The notes: generated by a model not told the origin, from the letters alone. Positions 46,252 through 56,487 are shown, numbered from the stretch's first letter. The stretch: 64,000 nt of DNA from Chitinophaga pollutisoli (GCF_038396755.1 NZ_CP149822.1:3534001-3598000), one strand, 5' to 3'. Numbers and translations: made by a program.

Positions 46252-49200
46252 ATGAATTTGCAGGGAGTATTACAATTGTTTGAGCGAGATTACCGCCTGA
46301 AATCACTGGCGGACGGGACCCTCATGCCCGCGCCCCGTTATTTCCACCTCACGGGCCTCACCGGCAGCGCCGCCGCTTTCGTGGCTACCGCCCTCCGCAA
46401 CGCCTCCGAGGCCAACCATGTATTCATCCTGAACGACAAAGAAGAAGCCGCCTATTTCCATAACGACCTGGAACATCTTTCCCAGGCGCTGGACATATTC
46501 TACTTCCCCGACTCGTTCAAGAAAACCGGCGTATTCTCCGACCTCAACAGCAGCCACAGCATGCTGCGCACCGAGGCGCTCATGAAGCTCACCGGCCCCC
46601 AGCCCCACAAGAAAGTGCTCGTCACCTATCCCGAAGCCCTCTTCGAAAAAGTGGCCGGCAACACCACCTACAATACCAACATGATCTCCGTCAAAGTAGG
46701 TGAAAACCTCAAAGTGGATGAGCTGCTGGCTAAACTGGTGGAATGGGGCTTTGAACATGCCGACTTTGTATACGAACCCGGGCAATACGCCGTCCGCGGC
46801 GGTATCCTGGATATATATTCCTTCGGGAACGACAAGCCCTACCGCTTCGAGCTGTTCGGCGACGAGGTGGATTCCATCCGCCTCTTCGATCCCGAAACAC
46901 AACTTTCCGAAAGGAAGCTCATGCAGGTCAACCTGATCGCCAATATGGACACCCGCGTGTCGTCCGGCGATAAAATGTCGCTGCCTGATTTCCTTCCCGC
47001 CAACACCATCGTATGGATCAAAGACCCTTCCTACGTGCAGGGCGTGATGGGACAAATGGAGCAGCGGCTCGACGACTGGCTGCAAACCGGCCGCGCCACA
47101 GACGTGTCTGACGACGAGGCTATCCAGCTATACGAAGCGGATTTCGAAAAGGCGGATGTGATCATGAATCAGCTGCTGCAAAAGCATTGCGTCGTGTTCG
47201 GGCAACATTTCAATTTTGAGAAAGTGCCGGCAGGGGTGGAAGAAATATCCTTCAAAACAGTGGAGCAGCCTGTGTTCAACCGTCAGTTCGACCTGCTGAT
47301 CAAAGACCTCTCGGCACAGAACGCCGCCAAAACGGCGTTGTTCATCTTCGCGGAAAACCCGCGGCAGCTCGAAAGGCTCCGGAGCATCTTCGAAGACCTC
47401 AAGGCCGATTTTCTCTTCTATCCCATCCCTGTGCCCATCAGCGCCGGGTTCGTGGATGCGGGACTGAAGATCGCCTGCTATACCGATCACCAGATCTTCC
47501 AGCGCTTCCATAAGTACAAAGTGAAACAGGCCTATAACAAGAACAAGGCCATCACCCTCAAAACCCTGCAGGAACTGCAATCCGGCGACTTCGTGACCCA
47601 CATCGATCATGGCGTGGGCGTTTACAGCGGCTTGCAGAAAATCGAAGTGGGCGGGAAGATGCAGGAAGCGATCCGTATCATCTATAAAAACAACGATCTG
47701 CTGTATGTGAATATCAACTCACTGCACAAGATCAGCAAATACACCGGTAAAGAAGGCGTTACCCCGAAAGTCAACAAGCTCGGCAGCGACGCGTGGGAAA
47801 AGCTGAAGGAGAAAGCGAAAACCGAAGTAAAGGACATCGCCAAAGACCTCATCAAGCTGTACGCTGCGCGCAAGGCCCAGCAAGGCTTCCAGCATACGCC
47901 CGATACTTACCTCCAAACAGAACTGGAAGCGTCGTTTATTTACGAAGACACGCCCGACCAGTCCAAAGCCACCTCCGACGTGAAGCGGGACATGGAATCC
48001 CCTTCGCCGATGGACCGCCTCGTTTGCGGCGACGTAGGTTTCGGCAAAACGGAAGTGGCCGTCCGCGCCGCGTTCAAAACCGTTGTGGATGGCAAGCAGG
48101 CCGCTGTACTGGTGCCGACTACCATCCTGGCATTTCAGCACTGGAAAACATTCTCCGAGCGGTTGAAGGATTTCCCCTGCACGGTGGATTACATCAACCG
48201 GTTCAAATCCGCCAAACAGAAAAAAGAAACCCTGCAGAAACTTGCCGAAGGGAAAATCGATATCATCATCGGCACGCATTCCCTGTTGGGTAAGGAAGTG
48301 AAGTTTAAGGATCTTGGCGTGATGATCGTCGACGAAGAGCAGAAATTCGGCGTAACGGCGAAGGAAAAGCTGAAGACGATGAAGGTGAACGTGGATACAC
48401 TCACGCTAACGGCCACGCCTATCCCCAGAACGCTGCAGTTCTCGCTCATGGGCGCCCGCGACTTGTCCATCATCAACACGCCGCCGCCCAACCGCCAGCC
48501 CATCGAGACTGAAGTGCTGGTGTTCGACAAGGAACAAATCCGCGATGCGATCTATTATGAAACGGAGCGCGGCGGGCAGGTGTATTTCATCCACAACCGG
48601 GTGCACGGCCTCCGTGAAATGGCGGGCCTCATCCAGGAATTATGCCCTGACCTGAGCATCGCCACCGCGCATGGCCAGCTGGAAGGGCATAAGCTGGAAG
48701 AAGTGATCCTCGATTTCATCGACCGCAAGTACGACGTACTGGTGTGCACCAATATCGTGGAAAGTGGGGTGGATATTTCCAACGCCAATACCATTATCAT
48801 CAACAACGCCCATCACTTTGGCCTGAGCGATCTGCACCAGCTGCGCGGGCGTGTGGGCAGAAGCAATAAAAAAGCGTTTTGTTACCTGATGGCGCCGCCG
48901 ATGAGCACGCTCCCGGCCGACAGCCGCAAGCGCCTGCAAACGCTGGAACAGCACAGCGAACTGGGCTCCGGCTTCCAGATCGCCATGCGCGACCTCGATA
49001 TCCGCGGGGCCGGTAACCTCCTGGGCGGAGAACAAAGCGGGTTCATCACGGAGATCGGTTTCGATATGTACCAGAAGATTCTCGACGAAGCCATCCGCGA
49101 ACTGAAACAAACCGATTTCAAAGACCTGTTCAAAGATCAGCTGGAGGAGAAGAAAGATTACATATCCGATTGTACGATCGATACCGACCTGGAAATCCTC

Positions 49201-49623
49201 ATCCCCGACACGTACATCGAAAGCATCCAGGAAAGGCTGAACCTTTACCAGGAGCTCGACAATATTACGCAGGAGTCCAAACTACAGGAATTCGCCGCCG
49301 GGCTGGAAGACCGCTTCGGCGCCGCACCCGATCCCGTGCTGGACCTCTACACCACCATCCGCTGCCGCTGGATGGCGATCGCGCTGGGCTTCGAAAAAAT
49401 GATATTGAAAGAAGAAACCCTCCGCTGTTATTTCATCAACAACCCCGACAGCCCCTATTTCGAATCGCCCACCTTCCAGCATATCCTGCATTACATTCAA
49501 ACCCGCACCAACAACGCGAGGCTGAAACAGGTAGGCAAAAACTTCATGCTGATTGTGGACCGTATCGACTCCATGACCAAGCTGCACGACTTCCTCCGGA
49601 AAATGACCGACGCGCGCAATTAA
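46252..49623 (+). CDS. mfd: Transcription-repair coupling factor
   Basis: 1123 residues. It removes RNA polymerase stalled at DNA damage and recruits UvrA. Domain order: UvrB-like domain 1 (about 20-280; RFELFGDEVDSIRLFDPETQ), a RID/CarD-like polymerase-interaction domain (about 430-500; GDFVTHIDHGVGVYSGLQKI), then the translocase with Walker A CGDVGFGKTEVAVRAAF (about 590), the DEEQ box IVDEEQKFGVTAKEK (about 690), TATPIPRTLQFSLMGARD, and motif VI QLRGRVGRSNKKAFCYL (about 865), and a C-terminal TRCF domain. All motifs needed for activity are present. Confidence 0.97.
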   Translation: MNLQGVLQLFERDYRLKSLADGTLMPAPRYFHLTGLTGSAAAFVATALRNASEANHVFILNDKEEAAYFHNDLEHLSQALDIFYFPDSFKKTGVFSDLNSSHSMLRTEALMKLTGPQPHKKVLVTYPEALFEKVAGNTTYNTNMISVKVGENLKVDELLAKLVEWGFEHADFVYEPGQYAVRGGILDIYSFGNDKPYRFELFGDEVDSIRLFDPETQLSERKLMQVNLIANMDTRVSSGDKMSLPDFLPANTIVWIKDPSYVQGVMGQMEQRLDDWLQTGRATDVSDDEAIQLYEADFEKADVIMNQLLQKHCVVFGQHFNFEKVPAGVEEISFKTVEQPVFNRQFDLLIKDLSAQNAAKTALFIFAENPRQLERLRSIFEDLKADFLFYPIPVPISAGFVDAGLKIACYTDHQIFQRFHKYKVKQAYNKNKAITLKTLQELQSGDFVTHIDHGVGVYSGLQKIEVGGKMQEAIRIIYKNNDLLYVNINSLHKISKYTGKEGVTPKVNKLGSDAWEKLKEKAKTEVKDIAKDLIKLYAARKAQQGFQHTPDTYLQTELEASFIYEDTPDQSKATSDVKRDMESPSPMDRLVCGDVGFGKTEVAVRAAFKTVVDGKQAAVLVPTTILAFQHWKTFSERLKDFPCTVDYINRFKSAKQKKETLQKLAEGKIDIIIGTHSLLGKEVKFKDLGVMIVDEEQKFGVTAKEKLKTMKVNVDTLTLTATPIPRTLQFSLMGARDLSIINTPPPNRQPIETEVLVFDKEQIRDAIYYETERGGQVYFIHNRVHGLREMAGLIQELCPDLSIATAHGQLEGHKLEEVILDFIDRKYDVLVCTNIVESGVDISNANTIIINNAHHFGLSDLHQLRGRVGRSNKKAFCYLMAPPMSTLPADSRKRLQTLEQHSELGSGFQIAMRDLDIRGAGNLLGGEQSGFITEIGFDMYQKILDEAIRELKQTDFKDLFKDQLEEKKDYISDCTIDTDLEILIPDTYIESIQERLNLYQELDNITQESKLQEFAAGLEDRFGAAPDPVLDLYTTIRCRWMAIALGFEKMILKEETLRCYFINNPDSPYFESPTFQHILHYIQTRTNNARLKQVGKNFMLIVDRIDSMTKLHDFLRKMTDARN

Positions 49624-49772
49624 CTTTTGTAACATATATTTGTTTGAATCGTTACACCGGCGACACAAAACATTTACCTGACTTAAAACTTAAAGAAAAG
49701 TTAAAGCCGGCAACGGCATATGGAAACACCTCCATACCCCGCATCCTGCTGGTGAATTTAAAACTGAAAGCA

Positions 49773-50498
49773 ATGAAAAGATTAACCGTACTTTTAATGG
49801 CCCTTGTTATGACAGCAACTTCTTTCGCACAAACCACCGACACCAAGCCCCCGGTAAAGAAGATCGAAGTAAACGGCAGTGCAGAACTGGAAATCACGCC
49901 CGATGAGATTTACTTCAACATCACCCTGCGCGAATACATGAAAAACAAAACGCAGAAAGTGACGATCGCCGAGCTGGAACAGAAGCTGCAGAAAGCCGTA
50001 GAGGCAGCAGGCATCCCGAAGGCTGATTTTACCATCGCCAACGTATTCGGTTACAACTACGACCAGTGGTGGAAAAAGAAAAAAGATACGCCTGACTTCA
50101 TGGCCCGCAAACAATACCGCCTGAAACTCGCCCGCCTGGATAAAATCAACAGCATCCTTGGCGCGGTAGACGAGGAAGGTATCGAAAGCGCGAACATCGC
50201 TTCCTTCAGCAGCAGCAAAATGGAAGAATACCGCAAGCAGGTGAAAATCTCCGCGCTGAAAGCAGCTAAAGCCAAAGCCGAATACCTGGTGGAAGCCATC
50301 GACGAAAAGCTGGGCGGCGTGATCGAGATCCAGGAGTTCAACACCGACCAGTACAGCGATGTTCGTCCCGAATTGGCGAATATGATGGTACGCAAAGCTG
50401 CCGCTTACGACGCAGCAGGCGGTGCGCCCGATTCCAACATCGATTTCAAAACGATCAAGATCCGCGCGGAAGTACGCGCCGTGTTCGGGATCAAATAA
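49773..50498 (+). CDS. SIMPL domain (DUF541) secreted protein
   Basis: 241 residues from the ATG at 49773, starting MKRLTVLLMALVMTATSFAQ, a good signal peptide. The SIMPL/DUF541 pattern is seen in KKIEVNGSAELEITPDEIYF, then VTIAELEQKLQKAVEAAGIP and the alternating charged helices KISALKAAKAKAEYLVEAID, with a final beta strand IRAEVRAVFGIK. These periplasmic proteins form ring-like oligomers; roles reported include stress protection, but none is certain. The reading frame is open far upstream, overlapping mfd, but only the last 241 codons look like a gene. Confidence 0.9.
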   Translation: MKRLTVLLMALVMTATSFAQTTDTKPPVKKIEVNGSAELEITPDEIYFNITLREYMKNKTQKVTIAELEQKLQKAVEAAGIPKADFTIANVFGYNYDQWWKKKKDTPDFMARKQYRLKLARLDKINSILGAVDEEGIESANIASFSSSKMEEYRKQVKISALKAAKAKAEYLVEAIDEKLGGVIEIQEFNTDQYSDVRPELANMMVRKAAAYDAAGGAPDSNIDFKTIKIRAEVRAVFGIK

Positions 50499-50522
50499 CA
50501 AACGAATAATTACAGCAAACGA

Positions 50523-50556
50523 AAAAGGGCTGCCGGTCGTAACCGGTAGCCCTTTT
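50523..50556 (+). terminator. Terminator of the SIMPL gene
   Basis: Arms AAAAGGGCTGCCGGT (50523-50537) and ACCGGTAGCCCTTTT (50542-50556), with one mismatch and a CGTA loop. Confidence 0.9.
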
Positions 50557-50724
50557 CATGTCTTGATGGTTTGTCACTGACGCCTGAAGGCGTATGACGT
50601 TGTCTGATTCTACTGTCGTTTTTAACTGTCTTTTCAGTCTATTTTGCTACTAACGGCCTCTTGCCGAAGTCAGGTAAGTTGGGATAAATAGGACGGAATT
50701 ATGTTGCGATGGTTTTTCAATGAA

Positions 50725-51246
50725 TTATTTCGTGTATTTGATGACCGATACTTCGAATTGTCCCTCGGTAACGGTTTTGGTCAGATCTGCGTCTACATCG
50801 TGCACGAGTATGCCGCTGAAGGTACCTTTCGCTTTGGTCTCGCTGATGGATTCGAGTACGATAATGGCATCGGCGCCATATTTTTTCTCATCGGCGTAAT
50901 AGCCGGATTCGTCGCTGAGGCGGCGCATCCAGCCGATGGTGTTATATCCGAAATCGTTGAGCCTGTAAGTGCCGGGCTTCAATTCCTTCAGGGGAAAGGC
51001 GACGTTGATGGTCATCAGCTGGTTGTCTGCCGTGAGCCCGCTGACGATGAGGTGGCTCAAAGGGTCGTTGAGGGTGTCGTAATAGCTGCCGGTCAGTTGT
51101 TTGGAAACGGAGATCGTTTGCCCGTCGAGCTTCATGGACATATGTCCCTGGCTGCGGTTGTCCTCGAAAATATCTTTCTTCTTGCAGGCGGTCAGGCAGA
51201 TAGCCGCCACCAGGCCCAATGCCGGCAGTATGCTTGCGATTTTCAT
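50725..51246 (-). CDS. Hypothetical lipoprotein
   Basis: 173 residues from the ATG at 51246 (MKIASILPALGLVAAICLTAC, lipobox LTAC, Cys21). The mature part is a small beta-rich domain: SMKLDGQTISVSKQLTGSYY, LIVSGLTADNQLMTINVAFP, ELKPGTYRLNDFGYNTI and GTFSGILVHDVDA. The rhythm resembles the DUF6252-type Bacteroidota lipoproteins, but that is only a pattern match. It lies downstream of gyrB on the same strand, with a 180-bp gap and a terminator-like hairpin between, so it is probably transcribed alone. Confidence 0.8.
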   Translation of the reverse strand: MKIASILPALGLVAAICLTACKKKDIFEDNRSQGHMSMKLDGQTISVSKQLTGSYYDTLNDPLSHLIVSGLTADNQLMTINVAFPLKELKPGTYRLNDFGYNTIGWMRRLSDESGYYADEKKYGADAIIVLESISETKAKGTFSGILVHDVDADLTKTVTEGQFEVSVIKYTK

Positions 51247-51365
51247 AGGTATACGTTTCTTGGTACAGGTGATGCTAGCGGCTGCAATATACAATTTAAA
51301 TACAAATTATAAATATTAATTATGAATGAAATTGCGGGTTGCTTGGGGGAGTATGGGGAAAACGA

Positions 51366-51398
51366 AGCGGCCGCTCCTGGAATCCGGGAGCGGCCGCT
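51366..51398 (-). terminator. Terminator of gyrB
   Basis: AGCGGCCGCTCC (51366-51377) pairs with GGAGCGGCCGCT with an 8-9 nt loop. On the minus strand it is followed by TCGTTTTCCCC. Confidence 0.8.
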
Positions 51399-51425
51399 GG
51401 CTGTAAGCTATTTGTATCGAGCGGA

Positions 51426-53405
51426 TTACGCGTCGATTCTTGCGTATTTGGCGTGCGATTCGATGAACTCGCGGCGCGGGGGAACCTCGTCGCCCATGAG
51501 CATCGTAAATACGCGGTCGGCTTCAAACATGTTGTCGATAGACACTTGTTTGAGCGTGCGAACATCCGGGTCCATGGTGGTGTCCCAGAGCTGTTCGGCG
51601 TTCATCTCACCGAGACCTTTATACCGCTGGATGGTTACGCTGTCTTCCTTCCCGCCGCCTGCCAGCCGTGTAACGGCTGCCTTGCGCTGTTCGTCGTTCC
51701 AGGCATATTGGAATTCCTTGCCTTTTTTCACGAGGTACAGCGGGGGCTGGGCGAGATATACGTAACCTTGCTCCACCATTTCGCGCATGTAGCGGAAAAC
51801 GAAGGTGAGGATGAGCGTGGCGATGTGGCTGCCGTCCACGTCCGCATCCGTCATGATGATCAGCTTGTGGTAACGGAGCTTGCTGAGATTGAGGGCTTTA
51901 TCGTCTTCGGGGGTACCGATGGTAACGCCGAGGGCGGTAAAGATATTTTTGATCTCTTCGTTCTCGTAGATTTTATGCTCGAGGGCTTTTTCCACGTTGA
52001 GGATTTTACCACGCAGCGGCAGGATGGCCTGGAAGTTCCGGTTACGGCCCTGTTTGGCCGTACCACCTGCCGAGTCACCTTCGACGAGGAAGAGCTCGCA
52101 TTTCTTGGGATCGTTGTCGGAGCAGTCGGCCAGTTTGCCGGGGAGTCCGCTGCCGGTCATCACGCTCTTGCGCTGTACCATCTGGCGGGCCTTGCGGGCA
52201 GCCTCGCGGGCCTGCGCGGCCAATACCACTTTATTGATGATCTGCTTGGCTTCCTTGGGATGTTCTTCGAGGTAAGCGTCGAGCACGTTGGCTACGGCGC
52301 TGTCCACGATACCCATCACGTCGGAGTTGCCGAGCTTGGTTTTGGTCTGGCCTTCGAACTGCGGCTCGGGAACTTTCACGCTCACGATGCAGGAAAGGCC
52401 CTCCCGGAAGTCGTCGCCCGTTACTTCCACTTTCGACTTTTCAAACAGCTTGTTCTTGTCGCCATACGACTTGAACACGCGGGTGATAGCCCTGCGGAAG
52501 CCGGCTACGTGCGTACCGCCTTCAATGGTATTGATATTATTAACGTAGGAGAAGATGTGCTCGTTGAAAGAATCGTTATACACCATCGCCACTTCCACGG
52601 CCACATTGGCGTTGGCATCATGCGTTTCGATGTAGATCGGATCGGGGAGCAGCGGATTGCGGCGGCCGTTCTTGTCGATCAGCTGCACGAATTCCACGAT
52701 ACCACCTTCGCTGTAGAAGGTTTCGCTGAAGATATTGCCGTTTTCGTCTTTCTCGCGCTCGTCGTTCAGCGTGATGCGGATGCGGCGGTTGAGGAAGGCG
52801 AGCTCGCGGAGGCGGCCTGCGAGGGTTTCGCGGTTATATACCGTATCGTTGAAGATGGTGCCGTCCGGTTTGAAGTGAACGATAGTGCCGGTGATGTCGC
52901 TTTCGCCGATCTCGCGCACGGAATACTGGGGATGCCCCATTCTGTATTCCTGTTCGAAGATCTTGCCTTCGCGGTGTACCGTAACGTGCAGGGGATCGCT
53001 GAGCGCGTTCACGCAGGAAACGCCCACCCCATGCAAACCGCCGGACACTTTATAGGTGTTTTTATCGAATTTACCGCCGGCGTGCAGTACGGTCATCACC
53101 ACTTCGAGGGCGGAGCGCTTCTCTTTCTGGTGCATGCCCGTGGGGATGCCACGGCCGTCGTCCTTCACGCGGATGGAGTTGTCTTCACAGATGGTTACTT
53201 CAATGTTCTTGCAATATCCTGCCAGGGCCTCGTCGATGGAGTTATCCACCACTTCATACACCAGGTGGTGAAGGCCTTTGGTCCCGATATCCCCGATATA
53301 CATGGCCGGGCGTTTGCGAACCGCTTCGAGCCCTTCCAGTACCTGAATGTTATCGGCCCCATAGTTGTTGTTAGCAGGGGGTGCTTGCACTAATTCTTCA
53401 CTCAT
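51426..53405 (-). CDS. gyrB: DNA gyrase subunit B
   Basis: 659 residues. The ATPase subunit of the supercoiling topoisomerase. GHKL motifs are VYEVVDNSIDEALAGY (N box), VKDDGRGIPTGMH (G1) and SGGLHGVGVSCVNAL (G2/G3). The transducer domain follows, then the Toprim domain with LFLVEGDSAGGTAKQGRNR, PLRGKILNVEKA and IIMTDADVDGSHIATL; the C-terminus carries RYKGLGEMNAEQLWDTTMDP. A gyrB identity fits the EGDSAGG/LRGK(I)LNVEKA wording and length better than parE. It is monocistronic on the minus strand. Confidence 0.96.
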   Translation of the reverse strand: MSEELVQAPPANNNYGADNIQVLEGLEAVRKRPAMYIGDIGTKGLHHLVYEVVDNSIDEALAGYCKNIEVTICEDNSIRVKDDGRGIPTGMHQKEKRSALEVVMTVLHAGGKFDKNTYKVSGGLHGVGVSCVNALSDPLHVTVHREGKIFEQEYRMGHPQYSVREIGESDITGTIVHFKPDGTIFNDTVYNRETLAGRLRELAFLNRRIRITLNDEREKDENGNIFSETFYSEGGIVEFVQLIDKNGRRNPLLPDPIYIETHDANANVAVEVAMVYNDSFNEHIFSYVNNINTIEGGTHVAGFRRAITRVFKSYGDKNKLFEKSKVEVTGDDFREGLSCIVSVKVPEPQFEGQTKTKLGNSDVMGIVDSAVANVLDAYLEEHPKEAKQIINKVVLAAQAREAARKARQMVQRKSVMTGSGLPGKLADCSDNDPKKCELFLVEGDSAGGTAKQGRNRNFQAILPLRGKILNVEKALEHKIYENEEIKNIFTALGVTIGTPEDDKALNLSKLRYHKLIIMTDADVDGSHIATLILTFVFRYMREMVEQGYVYLAQPPLYLVKKGKEFQYAWNDEQRKAAVTRLAGGGKEDSVTIQRYKGLGEMNAEQLWDTTMDPDVRTLKQVSIDNMFEADRVFTMLMGDEVPPRREFIESHAKYARIDA

Positions 53406-53526
53406 ATTTTAGCTGAAAATCTTTTTTGAACAAATCCGTTAGATATCTCGCAAAAATACGGAAAATCAGGCTGAATTCCATGAAAAACAAGGATAATTTG
53501 AGGGGTGTGGACAGCCTGTGGAAAGG

Positions 53527-55197
53527 TTAGCCCAGCGCGTTCGATCCGATGTCGGTCAGTACCGATTCCTTGATCCCGGTGAAGATGGTTTTCCAGACCA
53601 GGTTGAAGAACGACTTTTGAGGGTCGCGGGTAAACCGGGGATGGGCCACCCGGAGCGGCTGGCCGGGGGAGGGGTTCTCATTATGAAGGGCCATCAGGTT
53701 GGCGAGGAGGCTCACCAGCCCTTTTTTCCGCTTTTTACCCTTGGCCTCAACGTCTTTCAGCACTTCGATTTTAAGGTCGTCGTACCGGAGGGTCACCGTA
53801 CCGGACGCGGCCCGCTCATGGCCTTTGATGTTGAAATCCAGCTCCTGAATCCGGATCGACCGGATCGCCACCTCGCCCAGGGGCCTCGTGGCGGGGTTCA
53901 TCTCCCTGCCGTCCATATCGTTGAGTTTGCCGCTCACGGCAAAGGCCCCCGCGGCGCTGCCCAGGGCGAAATCGAAATGCGCTTTCAGTTTGCCGGAACG
54001 CATGAGGATGGCGTGGAGGTCCACCGTGCAATGGGGGTTCTGCTTCACGAGAGAGTCGAGGTTCGTGATGTTGCGGAAAGTACCCCCGGCGTTCTGGAAC
54101 TCTATCTTGCCGGTTTGCCCGTTTTTCGGGTTCACTTCCGAATAGCTGACGGCAACGCCCTGTGCCTTCAGCGTATCGATCCGCAGGGGCATTTCCAGTT
54201 TCATCAGCAGCTGGTTGGGAAACTGGCCGTATTTGTCGCCCGGCGGCATGGGGAGCCCGCGGTTGCGGTAAACGTGCAATTCCCCGCCGTCGATACTCGC
54301 TTTGCGGATGATGGCTTGTTGCTGCAGGATGTGCCCGAGATGGATGCCATCCGCTACTATGTTATTGAAAACCAAATGAAAACGATCTTTCTGCGTGTCG
54401 ATTACCTTGTCGAACTGGGCTTTGCTGTACCGGGGATCCAGCTCCAGCCGGCCAATGGATATCTGCCGCGCCACGGCGTTGTAGGATATATTATTAACCC
54501 GGAGCCAGTAAAGGCTGTCGGGCGTCCGGTACTCCCATTTCTTGAGGTCCACCCTGAAATCCTGGGCATAGAGCACGCGGGTAAGGTCGTTTTGGGTGAT
54601 GGAGTCGATGGCGAGATTTCGTAGCACCACGTCGAGATTACCGAGTTTCGTGATTTTACGGCTGCTGTCTTTCCGGATCTGCGTGAAAAGCAGGCTGGTA
54701 TTGGCCAGTTCTATCTCTCCGATCCGGAAATGCTTGATATTGGTGGACATGGTTTCGTAGAAACTCCGTTTGGGCGTGGTGTCGTTGGCGCGCATGTCGT
54801 GGACGATGGTGAGTTCGGGGTCGCGGAGGCGGAACGAGGTGGCATCGACTTCCTTATCCAGGAAATACCGCCAGATTTTCAGCCCTGTAACCTGTATCCG
54901 GCCCAGTTTGGCGTTGTACAGCACTTCCGGGGCGCGCTGTTCGGCCAGCAGCCTTTCGTATACCGCCGAATCGGGGAGGAAGGCGACGTTGTCGATGGCC
55001 ACGCTGCCGGTCAGCAGGTTGAGGTTGATCTTGCCGTAGGCGAGCGTGTAGAGGGAGTCGGACCCTTCGGCCACATATTTCCGCAATTCCGCGTCGAGCA
55101 GCTTCTTCCAGTGTACGCTCAGGTACCAGCCGCCGATGGCGAGAATGCCGATGAGCGCGCCGGCTGCAATAAAGATGATTTTCCAGGATTTTTTCAT
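53527..55197 (-). CDS. AsmA-like envelope protein
   Basis: 556 residues. One N-terminal membrane helix (about 8-28; IFIAAGALIGILAIGGWYL) is followed by a long periplasmic chain of repeated beta-strands (YGKINLNLLTGSVAIDNVAF, KFDLRGDPELTIV-like segments, VLRNLAIDSITQNDLTRVL). This is the pattern of the AsmA/TamB-type bridge-like proteins thought to carry phospholipids between the membranes, here without a clear C-terminal DUF490 domain. Assignment is by architecture, not by motif. It follows gyrB upstream with a 121-bp gap; a 116-bp gap separates it from the divergent AraC regulator. Confidence 0.7.
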   Translation of the reverse strand: MKKSWKIIFIAAGALIGILAIGGWYLSVHWKKLLDAELRKYVAEGSDSLYTLAYGKINLNLLTGSVAIDNVAFLPDSAVYERLLAEQRAPEVLYNAKLGRIQVTGLKIWRYFLDKEVDATSFRLRDPELTIVHDMRANDTTPKRSFYETMSTNIKHFRIGEIELANTSLLFTQIRKDSSRKITKLGNLDVVLRNLAIDSITQNDLTRVLYAQDFRVDLKKWEYRTPDSLYWLRVNNISYNAVARQISIGRLELDPRYSKAQFDKVIDTQKDRFHLVFNNIVADGIHLGHILQQQAIIRKASIDGGELHVYRNRGLPMPPGDKYGQFPNQLLMKLEMPLRIDTLKAQGVAVSYSEVNPKNGQTGKIEFQNAGGTFRNITNLDSLVKQNPHCTVDLHAILMRSGKLKAHFDFALGSAAGAFAVSGKLNDMDGREMNPATRPLGEVAIRSIRIQELDFNIKGHERAASGTVTLRYDDLKIEVLKDVEAKGKKRKKGLVSLLANLMALHNENPSPGQPLRVAHPRFTRDPQKSFFNLVWKTIFTGIKESVLTDIGSNALG

Positions 55198-55294
55198 GCG
55201 TAACCAACTGTTGCTAAATTTATACCAATTCCGGCAGAACGTCTGACAATTGTAAGGACTTTGTCAGGGTGATGCGATAATAACAATGATTCGT

Positions 55295-55302
55295 TACTTT
55301 TG
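55295..55302 (+). promoter_or_regulatory. -7 element close to the AraC start codon
   Basis: TACTTTTG matches TAnnTTTG and ends 11 bases before the ATG at 55314. No TTG lies at 19-21 bp upstream (the nearest is at 55261-55263), so this is a partial match. Confidence 0.35.
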
Positions 55303-55313
55303 TCCGGCTTCAC

Positions 55314-56243
55314 ATGAAAGAAATACAGGAAATATTACAATTGGCGATGGCCCAGCCCGCGATGAGCGATCAGCTGGAGCTGGCGGTAACCGAAACGGTG
55401 GCCGTGCCCGATTGCCTGGATTATACTTTGCAACGGTATGTGTACGATCGCCCGCTTCCTGTGGAAGATGTGGCGATGGTCGTTTACCAGCCTGCCAAGC
55501 GCGGCAAGAGCGCGGCCATCGAGCTGCGGTATTGCGTGGCGGGCAATAAATACTGCCGCAAGCCGAATTGCAACGACCGCGTTTGCGTGGAAGGGCATAA
55601 GGCGGCGGAGTGCAGCAGCGACAAGCTGCCGTCGATCGATCTGATTACGGTACGTTTCCATCCCGGGTTCATCCAGTCTTTACAGAAGAGCAATACGAAC
55701 AGTACGCTTTTCGAGCTGCAATCCCGCAAACCTTTCATGAAAACCATCCAGCCCTGCACCAAATCCAAATCGGTGTTGGAGCAGATGGTGCATCATAACT
55801 ATGAAGGGGTGTTGAAAAACATCTTTTTACAGAGTAAATCCCTCGAGCTGCTGCTCTTCAGTTCCGACCAGTTCATCCAAAACGACACGGAAGAGCGTTA
55901 TGGCTGCCGCTTCCTCACGCAGATGGAAGACCGCTCGAAGATTGAGCGCGCGCGCTCCATTCTTCTGGAGCAGCTGGATGCGCCGATCACGATCCGTGAA
56001 CTGGCGCGCAAGGTGGCGATGAACGAATGTTACCTTAAGAAAGGATTCAAAGCCATGTACGGCACTACCATCTACGATTATTTCCAGAAAGAAAGAATGG
56101 AAAAGGCCCGCGGTCTCCTGTATGAAAAGGGGATGTCCGTTTCTGAGGTGGCCATGATGATGGGGTATTCCTGCATTTCGCATTTCTCTACCGCATTTAA
56201 AAAACATACAGGCCTGAAACCCTGTGAGTTACTGCTTCGGTAA
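55314..56243 (+). CDS. AraC family regulator with cysteine cluster
   Basis: 309 residues. The N-terminal sensor half has a cysteine cluster at positions 74, 81, 86, 91 and 100 (RYCVAGNKYCRKPNCNDRVC, then a Cys nine residues on). The C-terminal AraC domain (about 212-309) has both HTH motifs: ITIRELARKVAMNECYLKKG and SVSEVAMMMGYSCISHFSTA, with KKHTGLKPCELLLR at the end. Such regulators in Bacteroidota often control iron uptake or stress genes; the cysteines could bind a metal or sense redox state, which is inference. No target gene is adjacent except the divergent AsmA-like gene. Confidence 0.92.
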   Translation: MKEIQEILQLAMAQPAMSDQLELAVTETVAVPDCLDYTLQRYVYDRPLPVEDVAMVVYQPAKRGKSAAIELRYCVAGNKYCRKPNCNDRVCVEGHKAAECSSDKLPSIDLITVRFHPGFIQSLQKSNTNSTLFELQSRKPFMKTIQPCTKSKSVLEQMVHHNYEGVLKNIFLQSKSLELLLFSSDQFIQNDTEERYGCRFLTQMEDRSKIERARSILLEQLDAPITIRELARKVAMNECYLKKGFKAMYGTTIYDYFQKERMEKARGLLYEKGMSVSEVAMMMGYSCISHFSTAFKKHTGLKPCELLLR

Positions 56244-56487
56244 GGCGTTTTTCCCGCTACGATCATTTCTTTTCCCGATTCGATAATTCCTTTTATGAAG
56301 ATCGTTGCATCTTTGTAAAACGAAACCGGATATCCATCTGATTTCCTCATAAGCTTCCTTATCAGATTTGACCTTAATCGGGAAGGCTTGCGGTTAGTAA
56401 AGCCATTGAAGCGGCGCCTTATCAAACACCACTCACGACAAAGAGCGGGCGCTGCGATCCGTAAGTTTTTCCACCGTAATTTGCATA

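Noticed and set aside
49170..49772. Extended N-terminus of the SIMPL protein inside mfd
   Set aside because: The segment is an out-of-frame reading of mfd; a clean signal peptide begins at 49773.
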